Below are positions 17,771 to 27,092 of a DNA stretch of 64,000 bases, piece by piece (position 1 is the first letter of the stretch; each line of letters begins with the position of its first letter). The DNA comes from Enhygromyxa salina (GTDB taxonomy: Bacteria > Myxococcota_A > Polyangia > Nannocystales > Nannocystaceae): contig NZ_JMCC02000099.1 of the NCBI RefSeq assembly GCF_000737335.2, forward strand, positions 1-64,000. Direction: 5' to 3'. The translations under genes were made by a program, and so were the position numbers. The notes under the pieces were generated by a model, which searched no databases, had not been told where the DNA came from, and saw only the letters and a program-made list of their open reading frames with translations.

Positions 17771-20700
17771 TCAGCGAACGCCGATGAACGCTTCGTCCGC
17801 GTCGATCGTGTCGCCAAGGGTCACGCGCACGACCTGCCCGCGGATCGACGACGTGGTGCCGGGGCCGCTCCCATCGACGATGTAGGCGACGTTTGACTGA
17901 GGCCCAGGGACGATCCGAACCGGGTACGTGACGGGCCGCGCCTCGAGGATCAGCCGATCGGCGAAGGCGCCATAGCCGGTCGAGAGCCGCCACTCCACGC
18001 GGTAGCCCCGGGGGATCCGCGAGCGCCTGAACCTGGCCGCCTCGGCCGGCCAGATCGCGTCTTCCCAGGTTGCATTGGGCAAGCTCGGGACGTCCTGGCT
18101 CAGGGCTTCGAGGGCGCTGAGATCCAGCACGATGCTGAACACCGGGTTGGAGTAGCGCAGCGCGCTGACCGGGATCCCCTCGTACTCGAACTGGTGGAAC
18201 CGGGTGGCCGCGCGTGGTGAGACGATCCGACACGGGTTCGCGTTGCTCGGCTGAACGCTCTGATCATCGGCGCAGGTCGGGATCGCCAGCCACTCGGGAT
18301 CGTCGGGGTCGTCGGTGGGCGGCAGCGGCAGCCGGCTGGTGAGCAGCCGCGAGATGTCAGCGTTGGCGGTTGGCTGGCACTCGAACATGCCGGGCAGGTC
18401 GTCGGCCTCGACCGCTTCGACCAGATCCTGGACGAACCCGACCCCCGGCCCCGTCACCTGAAACGCGTTGCTGAGCGCGACCTGGTAGCGCACGAATTCT
18501 TGAAAGCAGCCGGGGCCCGGCAGTCGCCGAAGCCGACACTCGCTGGCGTTCTCACACGGCCGCCGGCAGCGGGAGTCGATACACAGGCTGTCGGTGCACT
18601 CGTCGTCGGTGGTGCAGCCGCCGTCGGGCTGGCTGTTGGTGCACACGAACTGATCCTCGAATTCGGCGACCGGGGCCTGACCGCTCAGCAGCTGGCTGGG
18701 ATCGGGGCAACACTCGAACTCGTTGGTGACCCCGCACGCGGCCTCGCTGAAGCCTGCGAGGCACGCACAGTCACCGTTGGCCATCGACACGCTGTTGGCG
18801 GGGCAGCCATCGTCGAGCTCGGGCGAGCGCGCCCGCAGGTACGACCTCGGCGCCTGGGTCATTGGCTCGATCCACAGCTGATCCTGGAAGGCGCGCGTGA
18901 TCGTGTACTCGCGCAAGGCCTCGCCGCAGGGATCCGAGATGAAGGTTCCGCACGCCTTGCGCAGCTGCTCGACGCCGTCGTCGTAGGCCGAGGCAGAGAT
19001 GCAGATCCCGCTGCTCTGGGGCGCGGTGTCGCTCTCGAGCAGGCACCGACGACCGTCGCCGCAGTCGTCGTCATCGTTGCAGCCAATGAGCACCAGCTTG
19101 TCGCCAGCGAGGACGCCGTCGTCACAAAAGGCCGCGGTGCTGTCGATGAGGCGGGCGTCGCCGGGATCGGAAGGCGAGCAGGTTGGGTCCGACGCGTCTG
19201 CGTTCGCGCAGCTGATCCGCCCGGTCGACGACTGCGTGTTCTGGATCGTGCCCTCCCACTCGAGCGACCACGACTGGGTGCCGGAGCTGCCCCAGCTGCG
19301 ATAGTCGTGGACGATCACCCGCGCGGCGGAGTCCGCGTAGAGGGGCTCGTCGCCAGCCCCGAGCCGGTCGAAGTCACCGCCAACGTTCAGGCGCGCGAGC
19401 GCGTTCTCGTCGGCTGTGTAGGCGGCGTCGATCCGTCGCAGCGTGGGCGCGAGCTGGCGGGTGATCCCCGATCCGTTGGCGATCACGCGCCCGGGCGGAT
19501 CGTCTTGGACGACCGGCAGCTGGGCCCGAAGATCTTCGGTGGGCTGCGGCCACAGCGAGTGGGCAAACAGCCGGACCTCCATGATTGACGCCGGGTCGGT
19601 GCCGCCGAGGTCGGACGCCTCGGTCTGGCCGTTGGCGCGCTCCTGGTCGATCATCGAGTAGACCGCGTAGCCGCCCGAGGTCACGCCAACGGCGACCGTC
19701 CCTGCCTCTGTCGATGGGCCGCTGTTGGGCGAGCCAACGTAAGCCTTGCGGAACATCCAGTCGGTCACCTCTTCGCCGCGACCGGGGCGGAGCCCAGGCC
19801 CCCGCGCGAAGCCCCGGCGCGAAGCCGGCTGGCCCTCGTTGGGCGACTGCGCGACCGCGACGCAGGCGACCGCGGCCGCCTTGGGCACGATGCTGGGGTC
19901 GAGCTGGGTCTCGCACTCGATGCCGATGCTGTCTTCCGCGGCCGGGAGCTCGCGCCCCACGACCCGCGTGGATCCGTCGCCGGCCACGACGTAGATGAAC
20001 TGGCTAAACGGCGAGCCCTGCTCGTCGATGCTGGCGTTGACGGCTGGGCTCACGCGGATCCCCTTGATCCCGCCAGCGTCGCTGAGCATCAGCTGGTTGG
20101 TGAGCGGCTTCCACTGCCCGGTGTCCTCGATCGGGATCTCGAACAAGAGGTCGGATCCCAGCCCGCCCACGAACAAGCGCTGACCTACGACCTCGGCGTC
20201 TGCTTCGTCGTAGCCCGACGAGGTTGGTTCGCCAGCGCTGGGCTCGGGGTCCTCGCTGGGCAGCGGCACCTCGAGCGAGAGCTCGAGCGCCTGCACGAAC
20301 GGACCGGTGGCGTCGACCAGCGGCGAGCTTGGCAAGTCGCCCTCGAACTGGGCCGGACACTCGAGCGGACAGGTTGGGGTGACGCCCGTGTCGACCACGG
20401 TGACGCCGCCAAACCCATCGCTCTGAAACTGCCGACTCTGGATGATCTCACCGTTTTGAAGGTTGACCTCTGCGACCAGGTTGCAGGTTGGAAAGCTGAC
20501 GTAGGCGCTGGCGCGGACCAGCGGATCGCAGATCCCCGTGAGCGTCTGGCCTGGGCCGAGGCCGGGCGCCTGCGTGAGGTTGGCCGGCACCGAGAGCACC
20601 TGCCCCGGCCGGGCGCCGAGCGGGCGCCGCTTCTTCGCCTCCGCGTCGAATGTTGTGGGGATCAGGGTCGTGACCAGGCTGCTAGGCTCGTCGATTGGAT

Positions 20701-21184
20701 CGGCGTTGCCAAGGGCGATGCCAGCGAGCGCGGGCGCGTCGAGCAAGGTCAGATCACAGCTGCCAACGTTGGCCGACAACACCCGGCAGCCGTCGTCGCT
20801 GGCGTCGAGATCCGTGGGCAGGATCCCGGCCGGGATGAAGTTGTAGCCGGGGATCTCGACGTTCAGATCGACCAAGCGGTTCGAGCACTTGGTGAACATC
20901 GCGATCTCGTTGCGCTCGGAGTTGGCGACGAAGCCGACGAGGTGGGGGTTGTCGGACGTGCAGCTGCCGGTCTCCTGCTGACACACGCTCAGCGGCAGCG
21001 GCTGCGCCACGCAGTTCTCGTCGTTGTCGTCGCACTCGACCACCGCGCACACCAGCGCGAGGTCGGTGGGTCGGTCGAGCACCCGGTTGGGGATGTCCGG
21101 CGTCTCTTGGGGCTGACAGCCCGCGCTGGAGAGCAACACCAGCGAGGCCAGCAGTGGGGCGAAGATGCGGATCCGGCGGCTCAT
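17771..21184 (-). CDS. Large Cys-rich lipoprotein, unknown function
   Basis: The 1137-residue protein begins with a lipoprotein signal (hydrophobic ASLVLLSSAGC, lipid-modified Cys near residue 23). Most of the chain is a mix of beta-rich stretches and short Cys-containing loops. The C-terminal half has Cys clusters such as NDDDDCGDGRRC and CTTDDECTDSLCIDSRC, similar to the Cys-rich repeats of secreted myxobacterial proteins. No catalytic motif was recognised. Its ATG overlaps the stop of the upstream lipoprotein gene by ATGA, so the two are translationally coupled and probably act together at the cell surface. Confidence 0.85.
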   Translation of the reverse strand: MSRRIRIFAPLLASLVLLSSAGCQPQETPDIPNRVLDRPTDLALVCAVVECDDNDENCVAQPLPLSVCQQETGSCTSDNPHLVGFVANSERNEIAMFTKCSNRLVDLNVEIPGYNFIPAGILPTDLDASDDGCRVLSANVGSCDLTLLDAPALAGIALGNADPIDEPSSLVTTLIPTTFDAEAKKRRPLGARPGQVLSVPANLTQAPGLGPGQTLTGICDPLVRASAYVSFPTCNLVAEVNLQNGEIIQSRQFQSDGFGGVTVVDTGVTPTCPLECPAQFEGDLPSSPLVDATGPFVQALELSLEVPLPSEDPEPSAGEPTSSGYDEADAEVVGQRLFVGGLGSDLLFEIPIEDTGQWKPLTNQLMLSDAGGIKGIRVSPAVNASIDEQGSPFSQFIYVVAGDGSTRVVGRELPAAEDSIGIECETQLDPSIVPKAAAVACVAVAQSPNEGQPASRRGFARGPGLRPGRGEEVTDWMFRKAYVGSPNSGPSTEAGTVAVGVTSGGYAVYSMIDQERANGQTEASDLGGTDPASIMEVRLFAHSLWPQPTEDLRAQLPVVQDDPPGRVIANGSGITRQLAPTLRRIDAAYTADENALARLNVGGDFDRLGAGDEPLYADSAARVIVHDYRSWGSSGTQSWSLEWEGTIQNTQSSTGRISCANADASDPTCSPSDPGDARLIDSTAAFCDDGVLAGDKLVLIGCNDDDDCGDGRRCLLESDTAPQSSGICISASAYDDGVEQLRKACGTFISDPCGEALREYTITRAFQDQLWIEPMTQAPRSYLRARSPELDDGCPANSVSMANGDCACLAGFSEAACGVTNEFECCPDPSQLLSGQAPVAEFEDQFVCTNSQPDGGCTTDDECTDSLCIDSRCRRPCENASECRLRRLPGPGCFQEFVRYQVALSNAFQVTGPGVGFVQDLVEAVEADDLPGMFECQPTANADISRLLTSRLPLPPTDDPDDPEWLAIPTCADDQSVQPSNANPCRIVSPRAATRFHQFEYEGIPVSALRYSNPVFSIVLDLSALEALSQDVPSLPNATWEDAIWPAEAARFRRSRIPRGYRVEWRLSTGYGAFADRLILEARPVTYPVRIVPGPQSNVAYIVDGSGPGTTSSIRGQVVRVTLGDTIDADEAFIGVR

Positions 21185-22965
21185 TGTACGTAGGGCTCCT
21201 GCAGGCCGATCCGCGCGACTTGGCTAAACCGCGCCGGATTCGTGGGGGCCATGCTGATCACGCTGATCGTCGCGTCGAGGGTGTTGGCCACGTAGACGAC
21301 CTCGCGGGCGAGGTCGACGGCCATCGTGTCGGGGCCGATCCCGGCGCGGGACAAGCCGACGACGGTCAAGCTGGCGAGATCGACGATGAACACCTCGCCG
21401 CTGCGAAAACAGGTCACCAACCCGTACTCGACCGCGCCGTCGTCATAGATCACCAAGCTCGTTGGCTGCGCGCAGATTTCTACCTGGCCCGCGGGCACGT
21501 CGAGCGGCTCGCCGTCGACGCCCAGCGACGTGTCGACCCGCACCAGCGCGCCGGGGTTGCTCTGGACCACGTACAGCTCGTTGCCCGTGCGCGAGAAGGC
21601 TATGTCGGCGAGGATCGGGCGGCTGACCGCCGGATCGAGCACCTGGGGGAGCCCGCCGACCTCGAAGGGCGCACCGACCGGCTCGAGCTGGGCCTCGCAG
21701 ATGATCGCGCCAGGCTGGCTGGGCACCGTGGAGTTGTGGTTGATGCAGGTCTGCCCGCTGACGGGCTTGTGCGCGATCGCCCGGACGGGCTGGGCCGAGG
21801 CGATCCAGCGCATGCTCGCGTAGATCAACGGACCGATCTGCGCGGTCGCCTCATCATCGTCATCGCCGTCGCCGTCGCCGTCGCCGTCGCCAGGTTCTGG
21901 CCGCTCAGCCAGGCCAAACCCGCCTTGAAAGCTAAACGACGCACCCAGGATCTCGAGCAGATTCGCCTGGTGGACGATCGCCGGACGCCCGTCGCCGCCG
22001 TTCTCAAAGCCCTCGAGCTCGAGCAGGGTCAGGTCCGAGTCGCCTTGATGGGTCACGTACGCGAGCGGCTGCTCGGGGTGCGGGCTGACGAGCACGCGGA
22101 ACGGCTCGCGGGCGAGCCGGCTCTCGTCGGGATCGTTGCGCAGGAACCTGAGCCGGTGATCGTCATCGCAGCGCCGCCCGCCGTTGACGTCTTCTGGATC
22201 CTGGGATTGGCCGCACTCGAGCTGCAAGTCGTCCGCGCCGCCGAGCCCCCCGCTCATCTCGACATAGGTGATGCTGGGGTCGCCGCGCACGGGGGTCAGC
22301 AACATCGACTGATCGGCGGCGGGGCTGAACGTGTCGGTACGCATGTCCCACGCGACGGTGGGACCCGGAAAGTTGCCGAACTGGACGGTCGCCGCCTCGA
22401 GCACGAAGGGCTCCTCGAGGCACTCGATCACCTGGGGCAGGTTGGCGACCCGCCGGCACGGGACAAACTTGCCAGGCTGGTACTCGGGATCGGCGGACCC
22501 GGCGTACTTCAGGCCCGACGCCGCGGCGTCGTAGGCCTCGTCGATGTCGGTCGCCTGCGGGAGGACCTGATCGGACGCGACCGCGTCCCAGAACAGGTCG
22601 AGGTTGAGCGCGACGAGCGAGCCCGCGTTGTAGCGCCGATCGCTGTTGGCGTTGGTCACGACCAACCACGACGCGGGCGTTCGGCACTGGAGATTGCTGG
22701 TGCAGACGTCGCCGGCCGCACACTCGACGGGCGGCTCGTCGGGCATCGCGGGATCAACCCCGCACGGTCCGTTCGACTCCGCGGACACCCGCGGGTCGAG
22801 CAGCAGCCCCGATGGAAACGCGAGCGCTCCCGCCGGTGGATTGAAGCCGGGGTTGGCCTGGCCGCAGCCGGCCCCCAGCGCCAACGCGCCCGCCGTCACG
22901 CACGTGAACGCGGCGACCAACGAGGTGGCCGCCGTCCTTTGCAGACCAGCTGGTGCGCGACGCAT
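21181..22965 (-). CDS. Beta-propeller-like lipoprotein, unknown function
   Basis: From the ATG at 22965 the product has 594 residues with a signal peptide ending in the lipobox ALGAGC. The first half has the loop CAAGDVCTSNLQC and no clear domain. The C-terminal third shows repeated beta-strand patterns of YVTN-type propellers (LYVVQSNPGALVRVDT, EVVYVANTLDATISVI). A GDGDGDGDGDDDD run is encoded by CCGTCG repeats at about 21858-21890. An alternative ATG at 23019 overlaps the recO stop by ATGA, but would add 18 residues before the signal peptide. It is coupled to the next lipoprotein gene. Confidence 0.85.
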   Translation of the reverse strand: MRRAPAGLQRTAATSLVAAFTCVTAGALALGAGCGQANPGFNPPAGALAFPSGLLLDPRVSAESNGPCGVDPAMPDEPPVECAAGDVCTSNLQCRTPASWLVVTNANSDRRYNAGSLVALNLDLFWDAVASDQVLPQATDIDEAYDAAASGLKYAGSADPEYQPGKFVPCRRVANLPQVIECLEEPFVLEAATVQFGNFPGPTVAWDMRTDTFSPAADQSMLLTPVRGDPSITYVEMSGGLGGADDLQLECGQSQDPEDVNGGRRCDDDHRLRFLRNDPDESRLAREPFRVLVSPHPEQPLAYVTHQGDSDLTLLELEGFENGGDGRPAIVHQANLLEILGASFSFQGGFGLAERPEPGDGDGDGDGDDDDEATAQIGPLIYASMRWIASAQPVRAIAHKPVSGQTCINHNSTVPSQPGAIICEAQLEPVGAPFEVGGLPQVLDPAVSRPILADIAFSRTGNELYVVQSNPGALVRVDTSLGVDGEPLDVPAGQVEICAQPTSLVIYDDGAVEYGLVTCFRSGEVFIVDLASLTVVGLSRAGIGPDTMAVDLAREVVYVANTLDATISVISMAPTNPARFSQVARIGLQEPYVQ

Positions 22966-23015
22966 GAGCCGGGAAACTATCAAGTACACCGGCGAATTCC
23001 AGCCTGTAAGGGCGC

Positions 23016-23837
23016 TCATTCGGATCCGTCGGAGCAGTTGGCCCCGTCGGACGACCCCTTGTCCGCGTGTCGCGTGGCGATCTGAGCAAAAAATGCCAGC
23101 GAGCGCAGCGGCGCACGCAGGTGCGGCTGGATCAGCTCACGGCACAAGTCACGCAGGCCCCGCCGGATCTCGCGCTCGGCCTGCGCGTAGGCCCGGTCGC
23201 GGGCCTCGGGATCGGCGTGGAGCAAGGTCGTCGCCAGGTCCCGCACGGCCACGGGCAGGCGCCGGGCCCCGCTCGCATGAACCGGACACGCGACCCCGCC
23301 CCGTGCGGCCGAGAACGCGACGCCGTCCTCGCTCACGTTGGCCGCGGCCCCGCACACGCTGCATTGATCCAGCGCAGGCAGCAGCCCCAAGCTGTCGAGC
23401 AAGCCAAGCTCGTAGCGGCGCAGCAGCGCGGGCTTGTGGGTCTCGGGCTGGCCCGCCCAGGTCATCGCGTCCTCGATCGCTTCGCACAGGCGACCAAAGG
23501 TGGTGGGATCCGGCGCGCTGCCCCCAACGAGCTGATCGCTCAGCTCGCACAGGTACGCCACGTACGCGAAGGCCTCGAGGTCGCGCCCGAGCCCGCTGTG
23601 ATCAAAGCTTGGCGTGAAGCTGTCGAGCACGGCCAGCGAGCCGCGGCCGCGGTCGAGCCCAACCTCGCCGCGGGCGCCAACTGGCAGCCCGCCCGGAAAC
23701 CGCCGACGGCTGCGCCGGGCACCCCGCGCGATGCAGTCGACCTTGCCGCGCCCGGGCGTCAACAGCACCACGATCAGATCCGACTCGCGCAGGGCTCGGG
23801 TCCGCAGCACCACCGCGGGGGTGAGGATCTCGCTCAT
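23016..23837 (-). CDS. recO: DNA repair protein RecO
   Basis: The 273-residue product starts at the ATG at 23837 (MSEILTPAVVLRTRALRESD, typical for the N-terminal OB fold of RecO). It contains SFTPSFDHSGLGRDLEAFAY, the helical middle region, and a zinc-finger segment with CSVCGAAA and ACPVH. RecO anneals single strands and helps load RecA through RecR at gaps. The start is 8 bases after the mgtE stop, so the two are probably in one transcript. A longer frame begins at 23882 but would overlap mgtE. Confidence 0.92.
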   Translation of the reverse strand: MSEILTPAVVLRTRALRESDLIVVLLTPGRGKVDCIARGARRSRRRFPGGLPVGARGEVGLDRGRGSLAVLDSFTPSFDHSGLGRDLEAFAYVAYLCELSDQLVGGSAPDPTTFGRLCEAIEDAMTWAGQPETHKPALLRRYELGLLDSLGLLPALDQCSVCGAAANVSEDGVAFSAARGGVACPVHASGARRLPVAVRDLATTLLHADPEARDRAYAQAEREIRRGLRDLCRELIQPHLRAPLRSLAFFAQIATRHADKGSSDGANCSDGSE

Positions 23838-23845
23838 GACAGGCT

Positions 23846-25201
23846 CTACATGGGCACGTCGAGCAGCACCGTCGCCAACCAAAAATAGAACATCAGACCC
23901 AGGATATCGACGGCGGTGGTCACAAACGGACCGGTCGAGACCGCGGGGTCGATCTTGAGCCGGTTCATGAGCAGCGGGATCGAGGTGCCGACCGTCGCGG
24001 CGATCGTCATCGATCCCATCATTCCGGCCATCAGCACGATGCCCAGCGCGACCGGGTCCGCGACCGAGGTGCCGACGAAGGGCGCAGCGAGGGCGATCAG
24101 CAGCCCGTACAGCGCCCCCAGCGTCAGGCCCAAGCCCATCTCGCGGAACACCAGGCGCCCGAGCGCGCCGCTCTCGACGTAGCCAACCGCCAATCCGCGC
24201 ACGACGATCGTCGAGCTCTGGGTGCCAACGTTGCCCCCCATGCCAGCGACGACCGGCATGAACAGCGCGAGCACGGGCACGGCCTCGAGCGCGCTCTCGA
24301 ACCCCGACAGCGCGACCGCGACCAGCACCCCGCCGATCGCCGCAGCCAACAACCAGGGCATCCGCGCGCGAAAGCTGGACCAGAACGAGCGGGTCTCGAA
24401 CAGCTCTTCGCCGGCGCCGGCCATCTTGAGGATGTCCTCGGTCGCCTCTTCGCGGATGACGTCGACGATGTCGTCGATCGTCACGACCCCAACCAGCCGC
24501 CGCTGCTCGTCGACGACCGGGACCGCGACCAGGTCGTAGCGCATCGCCACGTCGGCCACGTCCTCCTGATCGGACTCGCGGTCGACGTAGACCAGCTCGG
24601 GCTCCATGACCTCGCGGATCGAGTCGTCGCGGCGCCCGGTCAGCAGCTTGCGCAGCGACACGACCCCGACCAGGCGATCGTCCTCGTCGATCACGTACAC
24701 ATAAAACGCCTGGTCGGGCGGATCCTCGACCTCTTGTACGACGCGGGTGGCCTCGGCCACCGTCGCGCTGTCGTACACGCGGATGAAGTCCAGCGACATG
24801 ATGCCGCCAGCGCTGTTCTCGTCGTAGCCAAGCAGCTGCTCGACCTCGTCGGCGTCCTCGGGGTCGAGCCGGGTCAGGATCTGACGCAGAAGGCTCTCTT
24901 CGACGCGACCCAAGATGTCGGCGACGTCGTCGGAGTCGAGATCATCGAGCAGGATCGCAACTTCTTCGGGGGCGAGCCGACGGACGATCTCGGCCGCCGT
25001 CTCTTCGCGCAGCTCGGCGAAGACGGCCGCGCGCCGCTCGACCGAGAGCATCTGCAGCACCCGGTCCTGATCTTCCGGCGGCGCGTTGTCGAGCTGGGCC
25101 GCGATCTGAACCTCGTCCAGCCGCTGCAGGATCCGCGCGACCCGGCGCGTCTCCTTGCGTCGCAGCGGACGCATCAGATCGATCTGCTTGCGACGAGCCA
25201 T
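23846..25201 (-). CDS. mgtE: Magnesium transporter MgtE
   Basis: The 451-residue protein has the MgtE layout. A helical N domain comes first (DLDSDDVADILGRVEESL, rich in acidic residues), then two CBS domains at about 130-255 (SLDFIRVYDSATVAEA and VVTIDDIVDVIREEATEDI). Five membrane helices end the chain, with the pore signature PVVAGMGGNVGTQSS. In the family the cytosolic N and CBS domains bind Mg2+ and close the channel when magnesium is plentiful. No M-box-like leader is visible in the 76-bp upstream gap. Confidence 0.95.
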   Translation of the reverse strand: MARRKQIDLMRPLRRKETRRVARILQRLDEVQIAAQLDNAPPEDQDRVLQMLSVERRAAVFAELREETAAEIVRRLAPEEVAILLDDLDSDDVADILGRVEESLLRQILTRLDPEDADEVEQLLGYDENSAGGIMSLDFIRVYDSATVAEATRVVQEVEDPPDQAFYVYVIDEDDRLVGVVSLRKLLTGRRDDSIREVMEPELVYVDRESDQEDVADVAMRYDLVAVPVVDEQRRLVGVVTIDDIVDVIREEATEDILKMAGAGEELFETRSFWSSFRARMPWLLAAAIGGVLVAVALSGFESALEAVPVLALFMPVVAGMGGNVGTQSSTIVVRGLAVGYVESGALGRLVFREMGLGLTLGALYGLLIALAAPFVGTSVADPVALGIVLMAGMMGSMTIAATVGTSIPLLMNRLKIDPAVSTGPFVTTAVDILGLMFYFWLATVLLDVPM

Positions 25202-25277
25202 GGCCGGGACCTGCGAGCGGCATGGTACTGGTTTCCAGCCCAGGCCACGAACGCCCGGTCCGCGCGACCGCAGCCGC

Positions 25278-25949
25278 TCAGGACTTGATGATGATCGACT
25301 CGGCCTGCCCGCTCGCGAGCGTGAACGCGATGAACACGACCAGCGCGACGAGCAGCGCCACGACCAACCACATCAGGATCCGCGCGCTCGGGAGCTTGCC
25401 GATCCACTGGGCCAGCCAAGCGTCGACGACGCCCGCCCGCCGGGTCGCCGGCCGCCGTGACCGCGCCGCGTCCTGACCCCGACCGGGCTTGCCGTCGAGC
25501 GCCGCCGGACTGCCGTTGGCGTTGTTGGTCTCGCGTCGGCGTGCCCGCAGCTTGGCCCGCTCGCGCTCATAGAGCAGGCCGAGCACCGTGTCGGGATCGA
25601 GGTCGAGCGAGCGCGCACAGCAGCGCAAGAACCCCTTGGTGAACACCATGCCCGGGAGCTCTTCGTAGCGGTCGGCCTCGAGCAGCTCGAGTTGGCCCCG
25701 GGGGATCTTGGTGACCGCCGCCAGCTGCTCGAGGCTCATGCCCCGACGCTTGCGCTGGGCCTGCAGATATGGACCCGGGCTCTGGTGCCCCTCGGCGCCC
25801 GGCTCGGACCGCGCCGATGGATCTTTTGGGTACTCGACCTCGCGGCGTCGCTTCGCGGCCTTCGATCGCCCCCGCCCGCTGGGCTGTCCTTCAGCGTTCG
25901 CTACCGTCTCGGGAACCACGACCCGAAGGCGACCTGTGTCAGCTGGCAT
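25278..25949 (-). CDS. RodZ-like membrane-anchored HTH protein
   Basis: The 223-residue protein has a charged N-terminal tail, an HTH_25-type domain at about residues 58-125 (AQRKRRGMSLEQLAAVTKI, then LELLEADRYEELPG and FTKGFLRCCARSLDLD), a basic Ala/Arg linker, and one transmembrane helix near the C-terminus (ILMWLVVALLVALVVFIAF). RodZ has this order of domains and links MreB to the membrane. Here the periplasmic part is nearly absent (about 10 residues), so it may be a shortened RodZ relative. It lies between the TPR lipoprotein gene and mgtE. Confidence 0.75.
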   Translation of the reverse strand: MPADTGRLRVVVPETVANAEGQPSGRGRSKAAKRRREVEYPKDPSARSEPGAEGHQSPGPYLQAQRKRRGMSLEQLAAVTKIPRGQLELLEADRYEELPGMVFTKGFLRCCARSLDLDPDTVLGLLYERERAKLRARRRETNNANGSPAALDGKPGRGQDAARSRRPATRRAGVVDAWLAQWIGKLPSARILMWLVVALLVALVVFIAFTLASGQAESIIIKS

Positions 25950-26054
25950 CGGCGCGAGTGTGCAGTCACCCCCGGCGACCGGGCAAGGGCTTCGGCGCCA
26001 ATCACGCCGTGAGCCCGCGCCTCCACGTCTGCGCCCGAGCGGGGCCGATCGGCC

Positions 26055-26999
26055 TCACTTGGCGGGGGGCGGCGCATCGGCCGCTGCCAGCGACATGAAC
26101 TGACGGCACGCATTGGCCAGGCAGCTGCGAGGGGCCAGCTCCAGGCACTCCGCAAACGCGTCACTCGCGCCCTGCCCGTGCCCAAGCCGCATCCGAGCGA
26201 TCCCGGCGACCCGATGGGCATCCTGGATCGGACAGCGCTCGTCGTTGATCACCCGCTCCGCCTCCTCGAGCGCTTGCTCGGTCATGTCGAAGTCGAGGTA
26301 GACCTGCGCGAGCCGGTAGCGCCCAACACAGTAGTCCGGGTTCATGAGCACGGACTGGCGCAGCTCGGTCATCGCCTGCACGAGGTCACCCTGCTCGTGA
26401 TAGGCCAGCCCGAGGTTGGCCAGCGCCGAGTACTTCTCTGTGTAGAATTGGGCTCCAAGCGCGAGCTCGAGCTCGGTCCGAGCCCGCTCGTGATCGTGGA
26501 AGTACAGCGAGATCACGGCCATCGAGTTGAACGCCCGGCCCAGGCTGGGATCGTTCTCGTCGTAGGCCGCCGCGGCCTTGCTGAAGGACTCGTGGGCGGC
26601 GCGATGCAGATCGTCGGCCCGAAGCCGCTGCTCGTCGGCGGCCTGGTCGGTCAAGCACATCTCCGACTCGATGAACTCGATGATCATCCGCCCCTCGTGC
26701 AGCAGGATCAGACCCATCAGGTAGTGGGAGTTGCCGTGCTCCGGGATCGCCTCGAGCGCGAATTCCAGCTGCTTCTTGGCGTCGTCGAAGGAGCCGGTCT
26801 GGGCCGATCCAAGCGCGATCTCATAGTGGTTGTCCGCCGAGTCCTGCAGCTTCTCGGGGCTGCGCTTCTCGCTTTGGTGGGCGCACCCGAGGGTCACGAC
26901 GGCCAGCAACGCCAGACCCAGGGTCCTCGGACCGCGACGGCGGACGGGGGCGGGCGCTTGGCGAGGGACGCCGGCCGAGACATCGGGTCGCAATTGCAT
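26055..26999 (-). CDS. TPR-repeat lipoprotein (Tgl/PilW-like)
   Basis: From the ATG at 26999 (314 residues) the signal peptide ends in a lipobox, AVVTLGC. After it come at least five helical TPR-like repeats, including SAQTGSFDDAKKQLEFAL, GRAFNSMAVISLYFHDHERA and GLAYHEQGDLVQAMTELRQ. Lipoproteins of this type (Tgl in Myxococcus, PilW/PilF elsewhere) help assemble type IV pilus secretins in the outer membrane. That role is suggested only by architecture and size, and other TPR lipoproteins look alike. A further start at 27047 would place a 16-residue tail before the signal. Confidence 0.7.
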   Translation of the reverse strand: MQLRPDVSAGVPRQAPAPVRRRGPRTLGLALLAVVTLGCAHQSEKRSPEKLQDSADNHYEIALGSAQTGSFDDAKKQLEFALEAIPEHGNSHYLMGLILLHEGRMIIEFIESEMCLTDQAADEQRLRADDLHRAAHESFSKAAAAYDENDPSLGRAFNSMAVISLYFHDHERARTELELALGAQFYTEKYSALANLGLAYHEQGDLVQAMTELRQSVLMNPDYCVGRYRLAQVYLDFDMTEQALEEAERVINDERCPIQDAHRVAGIARMRLGHGQGASDAFAECLELAPRSCLANACRQFMSLAAADAPPPAK

Positions 27000-27092
27000 C
27001 GTCGCCGACGCTAGCAGCGAGCGCCCTGGCCCCAAAGAAAGCGACAAATGCGGGGTGGACCTGGTCGACGCCCCCCCCTACCCTGCCGGCGC

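Noticed and set aside
25202..25277. A magnesium riboswitch upstream of mgtE.
   Set aside because: The gap is only 76 bp and shows none of the expected paired elements.
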